Shown here in pieces: positions 1-8,365 of a DNA stretch of 64,000 nt. This DNA is from JANPLN01 sp043757265 (GTDB taxonomy: Bacteria > Bdellovibrionota > Bdellovibrionia > Bdellovibrionales > JAGQZY01), in NCBI GenBank assembly GCA_043757265.1, contig JAYUQP010000022.1, forward strand, positions 35,558 to 99,557. Direction: 5' to 3'. Below the pieces are notes generated by a model. It was not told the origin of the DNA. It ran no database searches and saw nothing but the letters and a program-made list of their open reading frames with translations. The position numbers were made by a program, and so were the translations under genes. How positions within the stretch are numbered: the first letter of the stretch is position 1; each line of letters starts with the position of its first letter.

Positions 1-300
1 GCTGTTGCCGCGCAAGACGACATTTATATGTGCGCCGCCAAGCGATACTACAATTTCCTAACCGGGGTAAGTATCCCACTCGATCCAATCCCTTTAGATA
101 CAATTACTAAAAAGCCTAAAGACCCATCCAATAATTTTATATTTTATCACCGCCAAAAAATTGTGAGCTTAGGCGCTACGCTCAAAAAAGGGACTGACGT
201 TGAGGGCAAGCCGTGGAATTTACGCAATCTAGTCCGTGAAATTATTAAATCTAACGCCTTTCGAGCTAAAAACCCGGCCGTTGTAGGAGATTCCTTATGA
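1..300 (+). CDS. C-terminal fragment of an exported DUF1592/DUF1588-type protein (gene starts before the window)
   Basis: The reading frame is open from base 1, so only the last 99 residues are in the window. The ending, with NLVREIIKSNAFR about 15 residues before the stop, resembles the C-termini of the planctomycete-type DUF1592/DUF1588 cytochrome-like proteins, which commonly finish with a similar helix. Its stop codon overlaps the ATG of the next gene (ATGA), indicating translational coupling. A complete homologous arrangement (DUF1592/DUF1588 gene followed by a DUF1552 gene) occurs at 28730-32069, which supports the call. The family assignment rests on a short tail and on context, so it is tentative. 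Confidence 0.5.
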   Translation, partial: AVAAQDDIYMCAAKRYYNFLTGVSIPLDPIPLDTITKKPKDPSNNFIFYHRQKIVSLGATLKKGTDVEGKPWNLRNLVREIIKSNAFRAKNPAVVGDSL

Positions 301-1919
301 GTTTGAAAAATAAATCTCGCAGAAAATTTTTTAATGATGCTGGTAAATTCTCTGTCGCCACAACTGGATTTTATGGGCTAGAAAGCCTTTTACAAATTCT
401 GTTTCAACAAGCTTACGCGCGCGCTGCTGACTCCAATACCTACGACTACAACTACGTTAGTTTGATGACGCCTTCAGCTCCGCCAAGATGGTACTTTGAT
501 CAACCATTAAATCCCGACAACCAGAGTGCTAACTTTATTCCGGGTAGTTTTGGTACGGAAATTAAAAAATCAGGAAACCTGTGGCTACCTGATTACAAAA
601 ACTATAAACAACGCTTTGGCGCCGGAGACGTTTATCTGCCGCCGGTATGGAATTTAAAATCTGCGGCTGGTGAAAACTTTTCTTCACTGCTTAAAGAAAT
701 GATCATGGTTCGGGGTGTCGATATGGAAATCAATTCACACTTTCTCAATCAAGAGCGCACCGTGCGCCCATTTTCAACCTCAGCTAGTATTTCTGGACTC
801 GTAGGAAATGCATCTTCAGCACCAACACCCTCCATTGGCTTTACCACTTCTCGTACAACAGAGGTCTTCCGCGGAGTAGGTTCTGCAGCCGGGATTGCAG
901 TAGCTCCTGGGAATCCGATCCCTGGAATTACCACTCCCTTCAATGTTAGCAAAGTTGTTAAGCAAGACGATCTTAATTATTCAATCAAACAAGCTCTTTC
1001 CGAAATGGATAAATACGCAAAAAATAACAATCTTCCTTCAATCGGCGCAGAGAACAATCTGAATAAAACATACGATATGTTTGAAAGAAACTTGGCAAGT
1101 TATCAAAGCAACTACACGGCTATTTTTAATAAGTATAAAACCATACTCACCCAAGAAACCGCACTTGAAATTCCTAATGTCAGCGATAGAAGTTTACTTA
1201 ATACCATAAAGCCTGCAGGAGAAGCCGTATTCGGAACAGCTCCTTCCAAAAGGCTCAATGGCTCAAATTTTAAATCGATCTATGAGGCCGGCAGTGCACC
1301 AACGCAAATTGCATCAGCATTTGCGTTTTGTGAGTTTGCACTTTCCGAAAAATTAACATCGTCGCTCACTTTGGACCTCGGCACCACAACTTATATGAAT
1401 GTTGATGGCGTGGCTATGCCCTGCGATCAGCATTATGCCGGAGCAGTGGCCTCAATCGTTTTCACCAACACATTTTATCGTTGTATTCTTGCCTGCATGT
1501 TAGAGCTGCGCAAAGCTTTGAAAGCAAAAAATATGTACGACAAAACACTCTTTCATTTCTCATCGGAGTTCAGTCGTACTCCGCAAAAAGATATGGCCGG
1601 TAGCGACCACGGCTTCAACTCTGCCTCAACCTCGTTCATCAGTGGTCGAATCACACCTGCCGGCGCCGGCTTAGTGGGTAACATTCATAAAGAGTCAGAC
1701 AATGCCAACGAAAAAAGCCTCTATCCTGGAACGTGGGGAAAAAGCGCGCCAACAAAATTCAACGATGGAAAATCACGTCGCATTATTAATGATGATATCG
1801 TGAGTACGATTTGCGAAATCATGCAAGTTCCTAAAATAGGAACCAAAGGTCAGTCGCTCGTTAAAAATGACAATGGCGTTGTGTCTTTGTTAGTTAAGGA
1901 GAAAAAAAATGTGGCCTAA
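297..1919 (+). CDS. Tat-type exported protein of the DUF1501/DUF1552 kind
   Basis: 540 residues. The N-terminus SRRKFFNDAGKF followed by a hydrophobic stretch resembles a twin-arginine signal. The segment FSSEFSRTPQKDMAGSDHGF near residues 420-440 resembles the EFGRTP...DHW motif of DUF1501, an alkaline-phosphatase-superfamily-like group. The overall layout and position after a DUF1592-type gene resemble DUF1552. The biochemical role of these families is unknown; they are exported and usually paired with haem-motif proteins. The start overlaps the preceding stop by 4 bases and the end overlaps the next gene by 11 bases, so it belongs to a tightly packed operon. Which of the two DUF families fits better cannot be decided by eye. 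Confidence 0.6.
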   Translation: MSLKNKSRRKFFNDAGKFSVATTGFYGLESLLQILFQQAYARAADSNTYDYNYVSLMTPSAPPRWYFDQPLNPDNQSANFIPGSFGTEIKKSGNLWLPDYKNYKQRFGAGDVYLPPVWNLKSAAGENFSSLLKEMIMVRGVDMEINSHFLNQERTVRPFSTSASISGLVGNASSAPTPSIGFTTSRTTEVFRGVGSAAGIAVAPGNPIPGITTPFNVSKVVKQDDLNYSIKQALSEMDKYAKNNNLPSIGAENNLNKTYDMFERNLASYQSNYTAIFNKYKTILTQETALEIPNVSDRSLLNTIKPAGEAVFGTAPSKRLNGSNFKSIYEAGSAPTQIASAFAFCEFALSEKLTSSLTLDLGTTTYMNVDGVAMPCDQHYAGAVASIVFTNTFYRCILACMLELRKALKAKNMYDKTLFHFSSEFSRTPQKDMAGSDHGFNSASTSFISGRITPAGAGLVGNIHKESDNANEKSLYPGTWGKSAPTKFNDGKSRRIINDDIVSTICEIMQVPKIGTKGQSLVKNDNGVVSLLVKEKKNVA

Positions 1920-2616
1920 AAAATGGATATTTTTCTCGATAATTTTTAGCTTTTCGGCAAGTCTTTTCATCTTTCAGAACTGCGCACCGCCAAGCTCTGG
2001 TTTTGGCACCATGAATCAAGGGAGCCTAGACCTCCCCGACGAAGAGGATCCCGTAGACCCACCAAATAAAGTGGAGAAAGCCGAAGTTTCAGCGCAAAAT
2101 GCCAACAAAGTTCTGACATCGAATATCTTGCTCTCGGTGTTTGGTCCCACTGCAAAAAATATTATCATGACTTATATTTCTAACAACACGGCTGATTTTG
2201 GAGCCGCAAATTCGATTTACGATCGGAATATAAAAGCAGATTGCACCACCAATAGCGCTCCTGGCGTTGTGTGCAGCACATCCACTCCCCTCGCTTTACA
2301 AACATCCTCAAATGTGGGGCTCAATATTCGGCGCGAGGGCTGGCGCTTACAAGCCTGTCATGAGATCACTAAAAGAACAGATGCACTTCGAGCAGCATTT
2401 CAGAAAATAAATACGAATCAATCAACTGCGACCCCGCAAGTTACGGCAGTGACGGTCAACAAAGCTTTTTCACTGTTTTACATCGGAAAAATAACCCCCC
2501 CCGGAGCGGTCACCGACTCTCTTCGCATTATCGCGCAAGATGAGAGTGCGACAATTGAGCAGTGGCGAGATATTCTTCTAACTCTTTGTTTGAGCCCTCA
2601 CTGGCAGGTGCTTTGA
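1909..2616 (+). CDS. Lipoprotein of unknown function with an N-C lipobox
   Basis: 235 residues. A positively charged start (MWPKKW) and a hydrophobic segment lead to FIFQNCAPP, with the acylated Cys expected at about residue 25. The lipobox is not the usual L-A-G-C; the same F-x-N-C form recurs in this window. The mature part is polar and has an acidic proline-rich linker (DLPDEEDPVDPP) and several cysteines. The last residues (WRDILLTLCLSPHWQVL) resemble the terminal helix of the DUF1592-type protein upstream, so it may be a partner in the same complex. The start has an AAGGAG site just upstream, and the stop overlaps the start of the cytochrome gene. Function not recognised. Confidence 0.7.
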   Translation: MWPKKWIFFSIIFSFSASLFIFQNCAPPSSGFGTMNQGSLDLPDEEDPVDPPNKVEKAEVSAQNANKVLTSNILLSVFGPTAKNIIMTYISNNTADFGAANSIYDRNIKADCTTNSAPGVVCSTSTPLALQTSSNVGLNIRREGWRLQACHEITKRTDALRAAFQKINTNQSTATPQVTAVTVNKAFSLFYIGKITPPGAVTDSLRIIAQDESATIEQWRDILLTLCLSPHWQVL

Positions 2617-3206
2617 TGCTGATACTTCTATTGAGTTGCTTTTTCACTGCGATAGCTCACGGGCAAACCTCGCCTTACAAAATCATCTCGCTTTATCAAA
2701 AAGACGCACTTCTCACCGAAAGATTTTTGCCATTTCAGATTTTAAATCTCAATAACGAACCGGTGGTGATCGAATCCGTCAGTGCCGCAAGTCCCTGCTA
2801 CGCCATGGTGGACCCGCATCGCGCGCACATCGCTCTTTTTTACTGCACAGAACAAACTTTGAGCTCTTTTTCTTTAAACGTTCGTGATCGCGGCCAACTT
2901 CAAATATTTAAAACACCCGAATTTAACATTCAAAAACTTGCCATTTTGAGCTCCACTCCAGACCCCGATAAACCAAAAGAGCCGGATTCTCCAGGGAAGA
3001 CTTTGTACAACACAAACTGCGCTAGTTGCCACAATTCTTCCAATCGAATGGTTGAGACCACAACAGTAACCCATTTAAAAAACCTCTTTGCTGGACGGGT
3101 AAATGATGATCAAGGGAACCCTATTGTTTCGATGACCAAATTTAATAATCTGTTCGGTGACAAACAGCTGAATGACCTCGTTAAATATATTAATGAGGAG
3201 CTGTAG
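2616..3206 (+). CDS. Exported monohaem cytochrome c-like protein
   Basis: An upstream in-frame ATG exists at 2562, but the ATG at 2616 overlaps the preceding stop (TGATG) and begins directly with a signal peptide (MLILLLSCFFTAIAHGQ), so it is preferred. About 196 residues. The C-terminal third holds NTNCASCHNSS, a CxxCH haem-attachment motif, followed by a helical stretch ending in LNDLVKYINEEL, as in small class I c-type cytochromes. The N-terminal half shows no recognised domain. It likely sits in the periplasm and takes part in electron transfer with the neighbouring exported proteins. The axial methionine is probably the Met in the IVSMTKFNN stretch, which is an inference. Confidence 0.75.
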   Translation: MLILLLSCFFTAIAHGQTSPYKIISLYQKDALLTERFLPFQILNLNNEPVVIESVSAASPCYAMVDPHRAHIALFYCTEQTLSSFSLNVRDRGQLQIFKTPEFNIQKLAILSSTPDPDKPKEPDSPGKTLYNTNCASCHNSSNRMVETTTVTHLKNLFAGRVNDDQGNPIVSMTKFNNLFGDKQLNDLVKYINEEL

Positions 3207-3207
3207 A

Positions 3208-3669
3208 ATGAAAAAATTTATACCTCTTGTAATTCTCATTTGCGCGCTTTCGGCGATTCTTTTTTTCCAAAACTGTTCGGGATCTAAGCATTCAATAACA
3301 TCAGGAGAAAAGGTTAGTTTGAGTAGTATTTATCCCTACTATGAACAAAAACCAGAATTTTTTGAAAATATTCAACTTACTACCGCCTTCGAAGATAACG
3401 GAATATGGAAGTATCAGTTTGTTGCAAGCGTGGTTTATGTGGACGTTCCAGGTGAGGAGATCGATGTTGAGATTCGTATTTACGATCAAAACCAGAATGT
3501 ACTTTGCCCGCGAAGAACTGCCCGTGTCAAAAACACCAACAATCACATCTTGATTCCCGACTGCCAAAGCTCGCAAAAAGCAACCTTGGCACGAATAGAA
3601 ATCTTTGCAAAATTAGCAGTGGCGACGCCTCTTAAAAAAATCAGCAGCTACACTTTTGTTTTGAAATAA
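3208..3669 (+). CDS. Small lipoprotein with an FQNC lipobox
   Basis: 153 residues from the ATG at 3208, which lies 1 base after the previous stop and is preceded by GAGGAG. The signal MKKFIPLVILICALSAILFFQNC is a lipoprotein signal with an unusual FQNC box. The mature part is predicted to be mostly beta and polar, contains two further cysteines (near LCPRR and IPDCQSS) that could form a disulfide, and has no recognised family. It is the last gene of the cluster that starts before base 1. Envelope location is supported; function is unknown. Confidence 0.7.
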   Translation: MKKFIPLVILICALSAILFFQNCSGSKHSITSGEKVSLSSIYPYYEQKPEFFENIQLTTAFEDNGIWKYQFVASVVYVDVPGEEIDVEIRIYDQNQNVLCPRRTARVKNTNNHILIPDCQSSQKATLARIEIFAKLAVATPLKKISSYTFVLK

Positions 3670-3699
3670 GGTGTCAGATCCCTTATAGTTTCGGCATCT

Positions 3700-4977
3700 A
3701 TGATCTTCTATTTTTTCCTCCCCATATGGTTCACAGTTTCTTGTGTTGCAGCACCACCGGTTGTTCCCCTGAAGCCCGAGATGAAATCGGTTTATCTAAC
3801 GTGGAACTCGCCCGATACATCCTCTCATATAGCAATCAACGTACTTACGTTGCAAAAGGCCACATCTGTCGAAATTAAATTGGCTGACAAATTGGCTGAC
3901 AAATTGGACGACCGATTGGACGACCGATTGGACGACCGATTGGCTGACCATTTGGCTGACAAAATCGAAAAACAACCTCGTCACAAAGATCTCAAAGGGA
4001 CACCATTTCATCTCTACACTTTCGAACTCAAAAACTTAGCACCCCAAACGCTTTATGCATTTGAAATCTTAATCGACGGGCAGTCAGTAAAAACGCCTTA
4101 CAAATTTAAAACGCTGCCCAATGACAACACGCCCATTGAATTTGTAAGCGGCGGTGACTTAAGCCCGCACGAAGATGTGGCAACGATCGCTAAGCAGGCT
4201 ATAACAACGAATACAATGGCTCTTTTTTTAGGTGGTGATTTAGCCTACGAGGACGGCAATATTAAGCGCTTCGAATTATGGTTAAAACTTTGGGATTACC
4301 TCAATCAAGCAATGCTCTCACCCGATGGGCGATTAGTTCCTCTGGTGGTAGCGATTGGCAATCATGAAACTAATAATTTGAAGACTGTTAATCTTGAAGA
4401 AAAAGCGCCGTTTTATTATTTATTTTTTGAACAAAACGAAAAACTCACCTACTTTCAACGAAATTTTGGGAAACACACCACACTTCTGACATTGGATTCC
4501 GGACATTTTGCTGAGCATGATAAACAACAGGAAGAATGGCTTAAAACCGAACTGCAAAAGGAAGTGAACAAGCCGCACTTAATTGGTCTTTATCACGTTC
4601 CACTCTATCCATCGTTCCGTCCCTATGACGACAAACGATCGGTAAAAGGTCGAAAGGCCTGGCTTTCGCATTTTGATAAGTTTCATCTCGATGTTGCTCT
4701 GGAAAATCATGATCATGCTCTAAAGCGCAGTCAGCTCCTAAAAGGCAATAAAGTGGTTTCAAAAGATGGTACAATCTACGTGGGCGATGGCGCATGGGGT
4801 GTGGCCCCTCGCCCCGCCGCGCCAGATCGCTGGTACTTGCAGATTGTAAAGGTTGAAAAGCATCTTTGGCGAATAAACGCGTCACCGAAAAAATTAAGTT
4901 TTCAAGCGATCAATAAAATGGGACAAGTTCTCGATTCATTTACTCTTAAAAACGGAAGCGTACTCACCTATGAATAA
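3700..4977 (+). CDS. Exported purple-acid-phosphatase-like metallophosphoesterase with an internal 12-bp repeat tract
   Basis: 425 residues. The N-terminus is hydrophobic and reads FTVSC at residue 15, so it may be a lipoprotein or a cleaved export signal. Residues about 28-140 look like the fibronectin-like domain of purple acid phosphatases. The catalytic domain shows the calcineurin-like motif series: GGDLSP near 151, GGDLAYED near 178, GNHE at 220-223, YHVPLY and an NHDH where the family usually has GHxH. It should hydrolyse phosphomonoesters with two metal ions. Residues 61-88 are seven 4-residue repeats (LADK/LDDR) inserted in the N-terminal domain and encoded by perfect or near-perfect 12-bp units. 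The stop overlaps the next gene. Confidence 0.8.
   Translation: MIFYFFLPIWFTVSCVAAPPVVPLKPEMKSVYLTWNSPDTSSHIAINVLTLQKATSVEIKLADKLADKLDDRLDDRLDDRLADHLADKIEKQPRHKDLKGTPFHLYTFELKNLAPQTLYAFEILIDGQSVKTPYKFKTLPNDNTPIEFVSGGDLSPHEDVATIAKQAITTNTMALFLGGDLAYEDGNIKRFELWLKLWDYLNQAMLSPDGRLVPLVVAIGNHETNNLKTVNLEEKAPFYYLFFEQNEKLTYFQRNFGKHTTLLTLDSGHFAEHDKQQEEWLKTELQKEVNKPHLIGLYHVPLYPSFRPYDDKRSVKGRKAWLSHFDKFHLDVALENHDHALKRSQLLKGNKVVSKDGTIYVGDGAWGVAPRPAAPDRWYLQIVKVEKHLWRINASPKKLSFQAINKMGQVLDSFTLKNGSVLTYE
3880..3963 (+). repeat. Seven tandem 12-bp units inside the phosphoesterase gene
   Basis: Seven consecutive 12-mers run from 3880 to 3963. Units 1, 2 and 7 are TTGGCTGACAAA, units 3 to 5 are TTGGACGACCGA and unit 6 is TTGGCTGACCAT. 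The length keeps the frame and adds an amphipathic L-x-D-x repeat to the protein. Identity of adjacent units points to recent slippage or unequal exchange. Confidence 0.95.
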
Positions 4978-6016
4978 TATAATGACGAACAATAAAACGA
5001 CTTTTATGCAGGCTTTTGGCTTTACGTTCTTTTTGAGTTTTCTCGGTTTGCTCCTTGCCGGATACTTGGGATTCTTGGAAGGCCACAGTTATACAAATGC
5101 ATTGCATTTTATGCTCATTGCCGGCGTTTTGGCTATTCTCGAAATTACCATTTCTTTTGATAACGCTGTCATCGACGCATCCATCGTAAAGCAGATGACT
5201 CCCCTGTGGCAAAAACGCTTCCTTACTTGGGGAATATTTATCGCGGTGTTTGGAATGCGACTTGTGTTCCCTATCATCATTGTATCCGTCGCGGCTATGG
5301 TGACTCCCTGGGAGGCAATAAAGCTGGCGATCTTCGAGCAAAAGCAGTACGCGCAGATCATGCAGTCCATTCATCACCAGGTGGCGGCTTTTGGTGGAAC
5401 CTTCCTTGCTTTAGTCAGTCTTAGTTATTTCATAAACCACGAGAAGGACACTCACTGGGTGGCTCCAGTGGAGAAATTTTTAAGTCGACTGGGTGCACTC
5501 AAGTCCACCGAAGTGGGTCTCATTTTGCTATTTTTATGGTGGTTTTCGGGAACGCTCCCGGTCGAAGAGGGATTCCCTGTTTTTAAAGCCGGCGTTGCGG
5601 GCGTACTTACATTTTTAGGTGTAAAATTGATCGGCGATATCTTAAGTGTTCCAGAAGGTAACCAAGTGAATCTTGAACGTCACAGCTTGGGGCTATTTTT
5701 GTACGTTGAGGTGCTCGACGCTTCTTTCAGTTTCGATGGAGTGATCGCGGCTTTCGCCATCACCACAAATCCGTTTTTAATTGCAATTGGTCTTGGGACT
5801 GGGGCGCTGTTCATGCGGAGCTTTATTATTCTTATGGTAAAACAAGGAACGCTTCAGGCTTATAAATATCTCGAACATGGTGCCTTTTGGGCCATTGGCT
5901 TATTAGCCGCCATGATGTTTATTGGTATTCACGTACACGTGTCCGAAGTCATCACTGGTGGGGCCGGCCTTTTAATCATAGGCTCGGCCTTTGTACACAG
6001 TCTTCGCAAAGCGTAA
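4970..6016 (+). CDS. DUF475 / TerC-superfamily integral membrane protein
   Basis: 348 residues with about eight to nine hydrophobic segments. Acidic residues within membrane segments, in EITISFDNAVIDASIV near residue 56 and LDASFSFDGVIAAFA near residue 250, are the duplicated SFDNA/SFDG signatures of the DUF475 and TerC families. TerC-type proteins are linked to metal-ion handling, for example manganese export; the role of DUF475 itself is not settled. The start overlaps the end of the phosphoesterase gene by 8 bases, so the two are probably co-transcribed. An alternative start is the ATG at 4982. Confidence 0.85.
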   Translation: MNNIMTNNKTTFMQAFGFTFFLSFLGLLLAGYLGFLEGHSYTNALHFMLIAGVLAILEITISFDNAVIDASIVKQMTPLWQKRFLTWGIFIAVFGMRLVFPIIIVSVAAMVTPWEAIKLAIFEQKQYAQIMQSIHHQVAAFGGTFLALVSLSYFINHEKDTHWVAPVEKFLSRLGALKSTEVGLILLFLWWFSGTLPVEEGFPVFKAGVAGVLTFLGVKLIGDILSVPEGNQVNLERHSLGLFLYVEVLDASFSFDGVIAAFAITTNPFLIAIGLGTGALFMRSFIILMVKQGTLQAYKYLEHGAFWAIGLLAAMMFIGIHVHVSEVITGGAGLLIIGSAFVHSLRKA

Positions 6017-6025
6017 GCTGCCGGT

Positions 6026-6094
6026 TAATCTAGCTGACGCCTTTTACCGTCGGCCTTCTCCTCGGCTAATCTAGCTGACGCCTTTTACCTTCGG
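6026..6094. repeat. Two direct copies of a 28-bp sequence
   Basis: A 28-bp sequence starting TAATCTAGCTGACGCC occurs at 6026-6053 and again at 6067-6094, differing at one base and starting 41 bp apart. It fills the space between the convergent DUF475 gene and the ahpD remnant. No stem-loop is evident. It may be a small tandem duplication. Confidence 0.9.
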
Positions 6095-6118
6095 TTTTAC
6101 CAATGAACGCCGCCTCGG

Positions 6119-6531
6119 CTACCCAATGACGAAGGCTTGTGCGGCGGAATTTACTACGGCTGCTATGCGAATCGACGACTGGATAGTCTCCGAGGTCGCA
6201 CCGGCTTTTCTCAACTCATGAACGTGGGCCACGATACACTTTCCACATCCTTCGATGGCCGAAATCGCCAGCGATAACAATTCAAAGTCAACTTTTGCAA
6301 TTCCAGGTTTGCCAATAAAATTCATACGTAATCGCGCGGGCATTTTTGAAAACTCAGCCGCCGCAGCTTCGTCGTCTTCGAGCAGATTGCATAAGCGCTA
6401 GCCAAAGCAAGGGCTGTGATTTGCATCTCCGATAAGCCAGGGGCTCCTTCTTCGGATAACACACTGTCCAGATTCAACCTTACATCTTTAGCGTAATCTT
6501 TTATTTGCGATTTTAAATTTTCTAAATTCAT
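6119..6531 (-). pseudogene. ahpD: Alkyl hydroperoxidase AhpD, disrupted by frameshift and apparent internal deletion
   Basis: Two overlapping frames together give a short AhpD. The N-terminal part (from 6531) reads MNLENLKSQIKDYAKDVRLNL and continues to about LALASAYAI. The C-terminal part, in another frame, contains LPARLRMN-like MPARLRMNF and the catalytic EGCGKCIVAH (CxxC with the nearby His), then IAAVVNSAAQAFV. Intact AhpD proteins are about 175 residues with the helix containing MNNxYYR between these parts; here that central portion of some 35-40 residues is absent and the frame shifts. AhpD reduces AhpC through lipoylated partners. A sequencing error could explain a frameshift but not the missing segment. 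Confidence 0.8.
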
Positions 6532-6556
6532 ATTGGTCCTTTATTTAAAAAATTAA

Positions 6557-6581
6557 GTTTGATCGGTGTCACCGATCAAAC
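6557..6581 (-). terminator. Perfect stem-loop between ahpC and ahpD, terminator-like on the minus strand
   Basis: Bases 6557-6581 form a perfect inverted repeat with 12-bp arms (GTTTGATCGGTG and its complement) around one central base. Read on the minus strand it is followed within a few bases by a run of six T. It lies about 75 bases after the ahpC stop and 26 bases before the ahpD start, so it would end or attenuate ahpC transcription before ahpD. A protein-binding palindrome is the alternative. Confidence 0.6.
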
Positions 6582-6655
6582 CATTTAAGTACAAACGTTT
6601 AAAAATTTGCGTTTACTGACTAAACGATAAAAGAACGACCACTCTATATGGCTAT

Positions 6656-7192
6656 CTATGCGTTGATAGTCTCTTGACCCTTTTCCCAGTTGCATGGACA
6701 AAGCTCATCCGTTTGTAGACCATCTAAAATACGCAGCACCTCTTTTGGGTTACGTCCCACGCTCAAATCGGTCACGTAAACAAAACGAATTATTCCCTGT
6801 GGATCCACGATGAAAGTGGCTCTCTGTGCGACTCCCTCGTTTTCGTCAATGATACCGAGGGCTGTTGAAAGCTCTCGTTTGATATCCGACAACATTGGGA
6901 ATGGAAGGTTGTTTAAATCCTTGTGGTTTTGTCGCCACGCCAAATGCACGAATTCCGAATCTACACTTGCGGTTAACACTTGCGCATCACGATCACGAAA
7001 TTGACCGTTAAGGTCCCCAAAACCTTTAATTTCAGTGGGGCATACAAATGTAAAATCCTTGGGGTAAAAAAACAATACTAACCACTTTCCCTTGAACGTG
7101 TCTTGATTGATGTCCAAAAATGCAGTTTTGGCGTCGTTTGAAACCACTGCCTTAAGTTGGAATGGGGGTAATTTCTTTCCTACACTTAACAT
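6656..7192 (-). CDS. ahpC: Peroxiredoxin AhpC
   Basis: 178 residues. The peroxidatic cysteine is C51 in FTFVCPTE and the catalytic neighbourhood is complete. The C-terminus carries TDELCPCNW (C165 and C167), the two-cysteine tail seen in the AhpC type that is recycled by AhpD, as in Mycobacterium tuberculosis, instead of AhpF. It reduces hydrogen peroxide and organic peroxides in the cytoplasm. It is divergent from oxyR, with an OxyR-type operator between them, and followed by a damaged ahpD. Loss of AhpD would leave the reductant of this enzyme unknown. Confidence 0.95.
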   Translation of the reverse strand: MLSVGKKLPPFQLKAVVSNDAKTAFLDINQDTFKGKWLVLFFYPKDFTFVCPTEIKGFGDLNGQFRDRDAQVLTASVDSEFVHLAWRQNHKDLNNLPFPMLSDIKRELSTALGIIDENEGVAQRATFIVDPQGIIRFVYVTDLSVGRNPKEVLRILDGLQTDELCPCNWEKGQETINA

Positions 7193-7276
7193 TAATATCT
7201 CCTTTGTGCTGATTGACTCTCATGACTTAGCAGCAAATTACTTGATCTTGCGGACTATGGCCAAGACAACCTTTCG

Positions 7277-7322
7277 ATAGAGCGATAGGAAAAAACTATC
7301 ATTTGGCGAGAAAATAAGCTAT
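7277..7322. promoter_or_regulatory. Probable OxyR operator between ahpC and oxyR
   Basis: ATAG at 7285-7288, seven bases, then CTAT at 7296-7299 match the ATAG-N7-CTAT half of the OxyR consensus. A second CTAT at 7319-7322 lies 23 bases further on, one more than the 22 expected for tandem half-sites, and another ATAG precedes at 7277. The site ends 10 bases before the oxyR start, which fits autorepression of oxyR and activation of ahpC. Confidence 0.6.
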
Positions 7323-7331
7323 TTTTAGCAA

Positions 7332-8285
7332 ATGGCAACTATCACCCAAATTCACTACATCGTCACGGTCGAGCGACTCAAACATTTTGGCAAGGCTGCC
7401 GAGGCCTGTCATGTTTCGCAACCCAGCCTCAGTGCACAGATCCATAAAGTCGAAGAGGAGATTGGCTTTCCCATTTTCGACCGCAATAAAAAGCCCATAG
7501 CCGTCACCAGCCGTGGAGTGAGTTTTATCGAGCAGGCAAAAACCGTCCTGCGCGAGCATACCAAACTGCTAACGATCTCAAAACATTCACAAACCGAATT
7601 GATGGGCCCTATCAGTTTAGGAATTATTCCTACCGTAAGCCCATACATAACTCCATATTTTCTTGGTCATTTCGCCAAAAAATATCCTAAAATTCAATTG
7701 CAAATTGAAGAGTTAAAAACCGAAAATATTTTACGTGCATTAAAAAACAATGAGCTCGATGTAGGGCTTTTAGCAACTCCGTTAAAGGAACCGCAACTCA
7801 TCGAGAAACCAATCTACTACGAAGATTTTATGGTTTACATAAATGCCTCACACCCGCTGAGCAAAAAGAAAATCGTTAATGAACATGATCTTGACGGAAG
7901 CGATCTGTGGCTTCTTGAAGATGGACATTGCTTTCGAAATCAAATTGTTAAGCTCTGCACCTTAAATAAGGAAGCTCCAGTTTTTAAAAATATCTTTTTT
8001 CAAAGTGGCAATCTCGACACACTTCGGCTGCTTGTAAAAAACAACGGCGGCTACACAATTTTGCCTTCTTCTTTGGTGAAGACTCTCTCCGCCGACGAAG
8101 TTCGCAAACATATTCGCCCTTTCACCAATCCCGTACCAACCCGCGAAATAAGTTTAGTTTATTATAAGACTCAATGGAAAACAGACCTTATCTCAGCCCT
8201 AGCTCTATCAATTTTTGAAAACTTACCAGAAAATTTACAACGCAAAATCACCGACAAAAAAAATAACGTTCTAGATCTGGAATAA
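7332..8285 (+). CDS. oxyR: Hydrogen peroxide-sensing LysR-type regulator OxyR
   Basis: 317 residues. Residues 1-60 form the winged helix-turn-helix (FGKAAEACHVSQPSLSAQI). The redox pair is present: LLEDGHC (C200) and C209 with the same nine-residue spacing as C199 and C208 of the Escherichia coli protein. Oxidation forms a disulfide and changes the regulator to its activating form. It is divergent from ahpC with an OxyR-like operator in the 139-bp gap, the usual arrangement. Confidence 0.93.
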   Translation: MATITQIHYIVTVERLKHFGKAAEACHVSQPSLSAQIHKVEEEIGFPIFDRNKKPIAVTSRGVSFIEQAKTVLREHTKLLTISKHSQTELMGPISLGIIPTVSPYITPYFLGHFAKKYPKIQLQIEELKTENILRALKNNELDVGLLATPLKEPQLIEKPIYYEDFMVYINASHPLSKKKIVNEHDLDGSDLWLLEDGHCFRNQIVKLCTLNKEAPVFKNIFFQSGNLDTLRLLVKNNGGYTILPSSLVKTLSADEVRKHIRPFTNPVPTREISLVYYKTQWKTDLISALALSIFENLPENLQRKITDKKNNVLDLE

Positions 8286-8365
8286 CGGTAAAAGTCAGGA
8301 CCTCTGGCGAGGTTCTTTACGCGAGAACAATTGGATTCCCCGCCGAGCCTGGATATAATGTTCTT

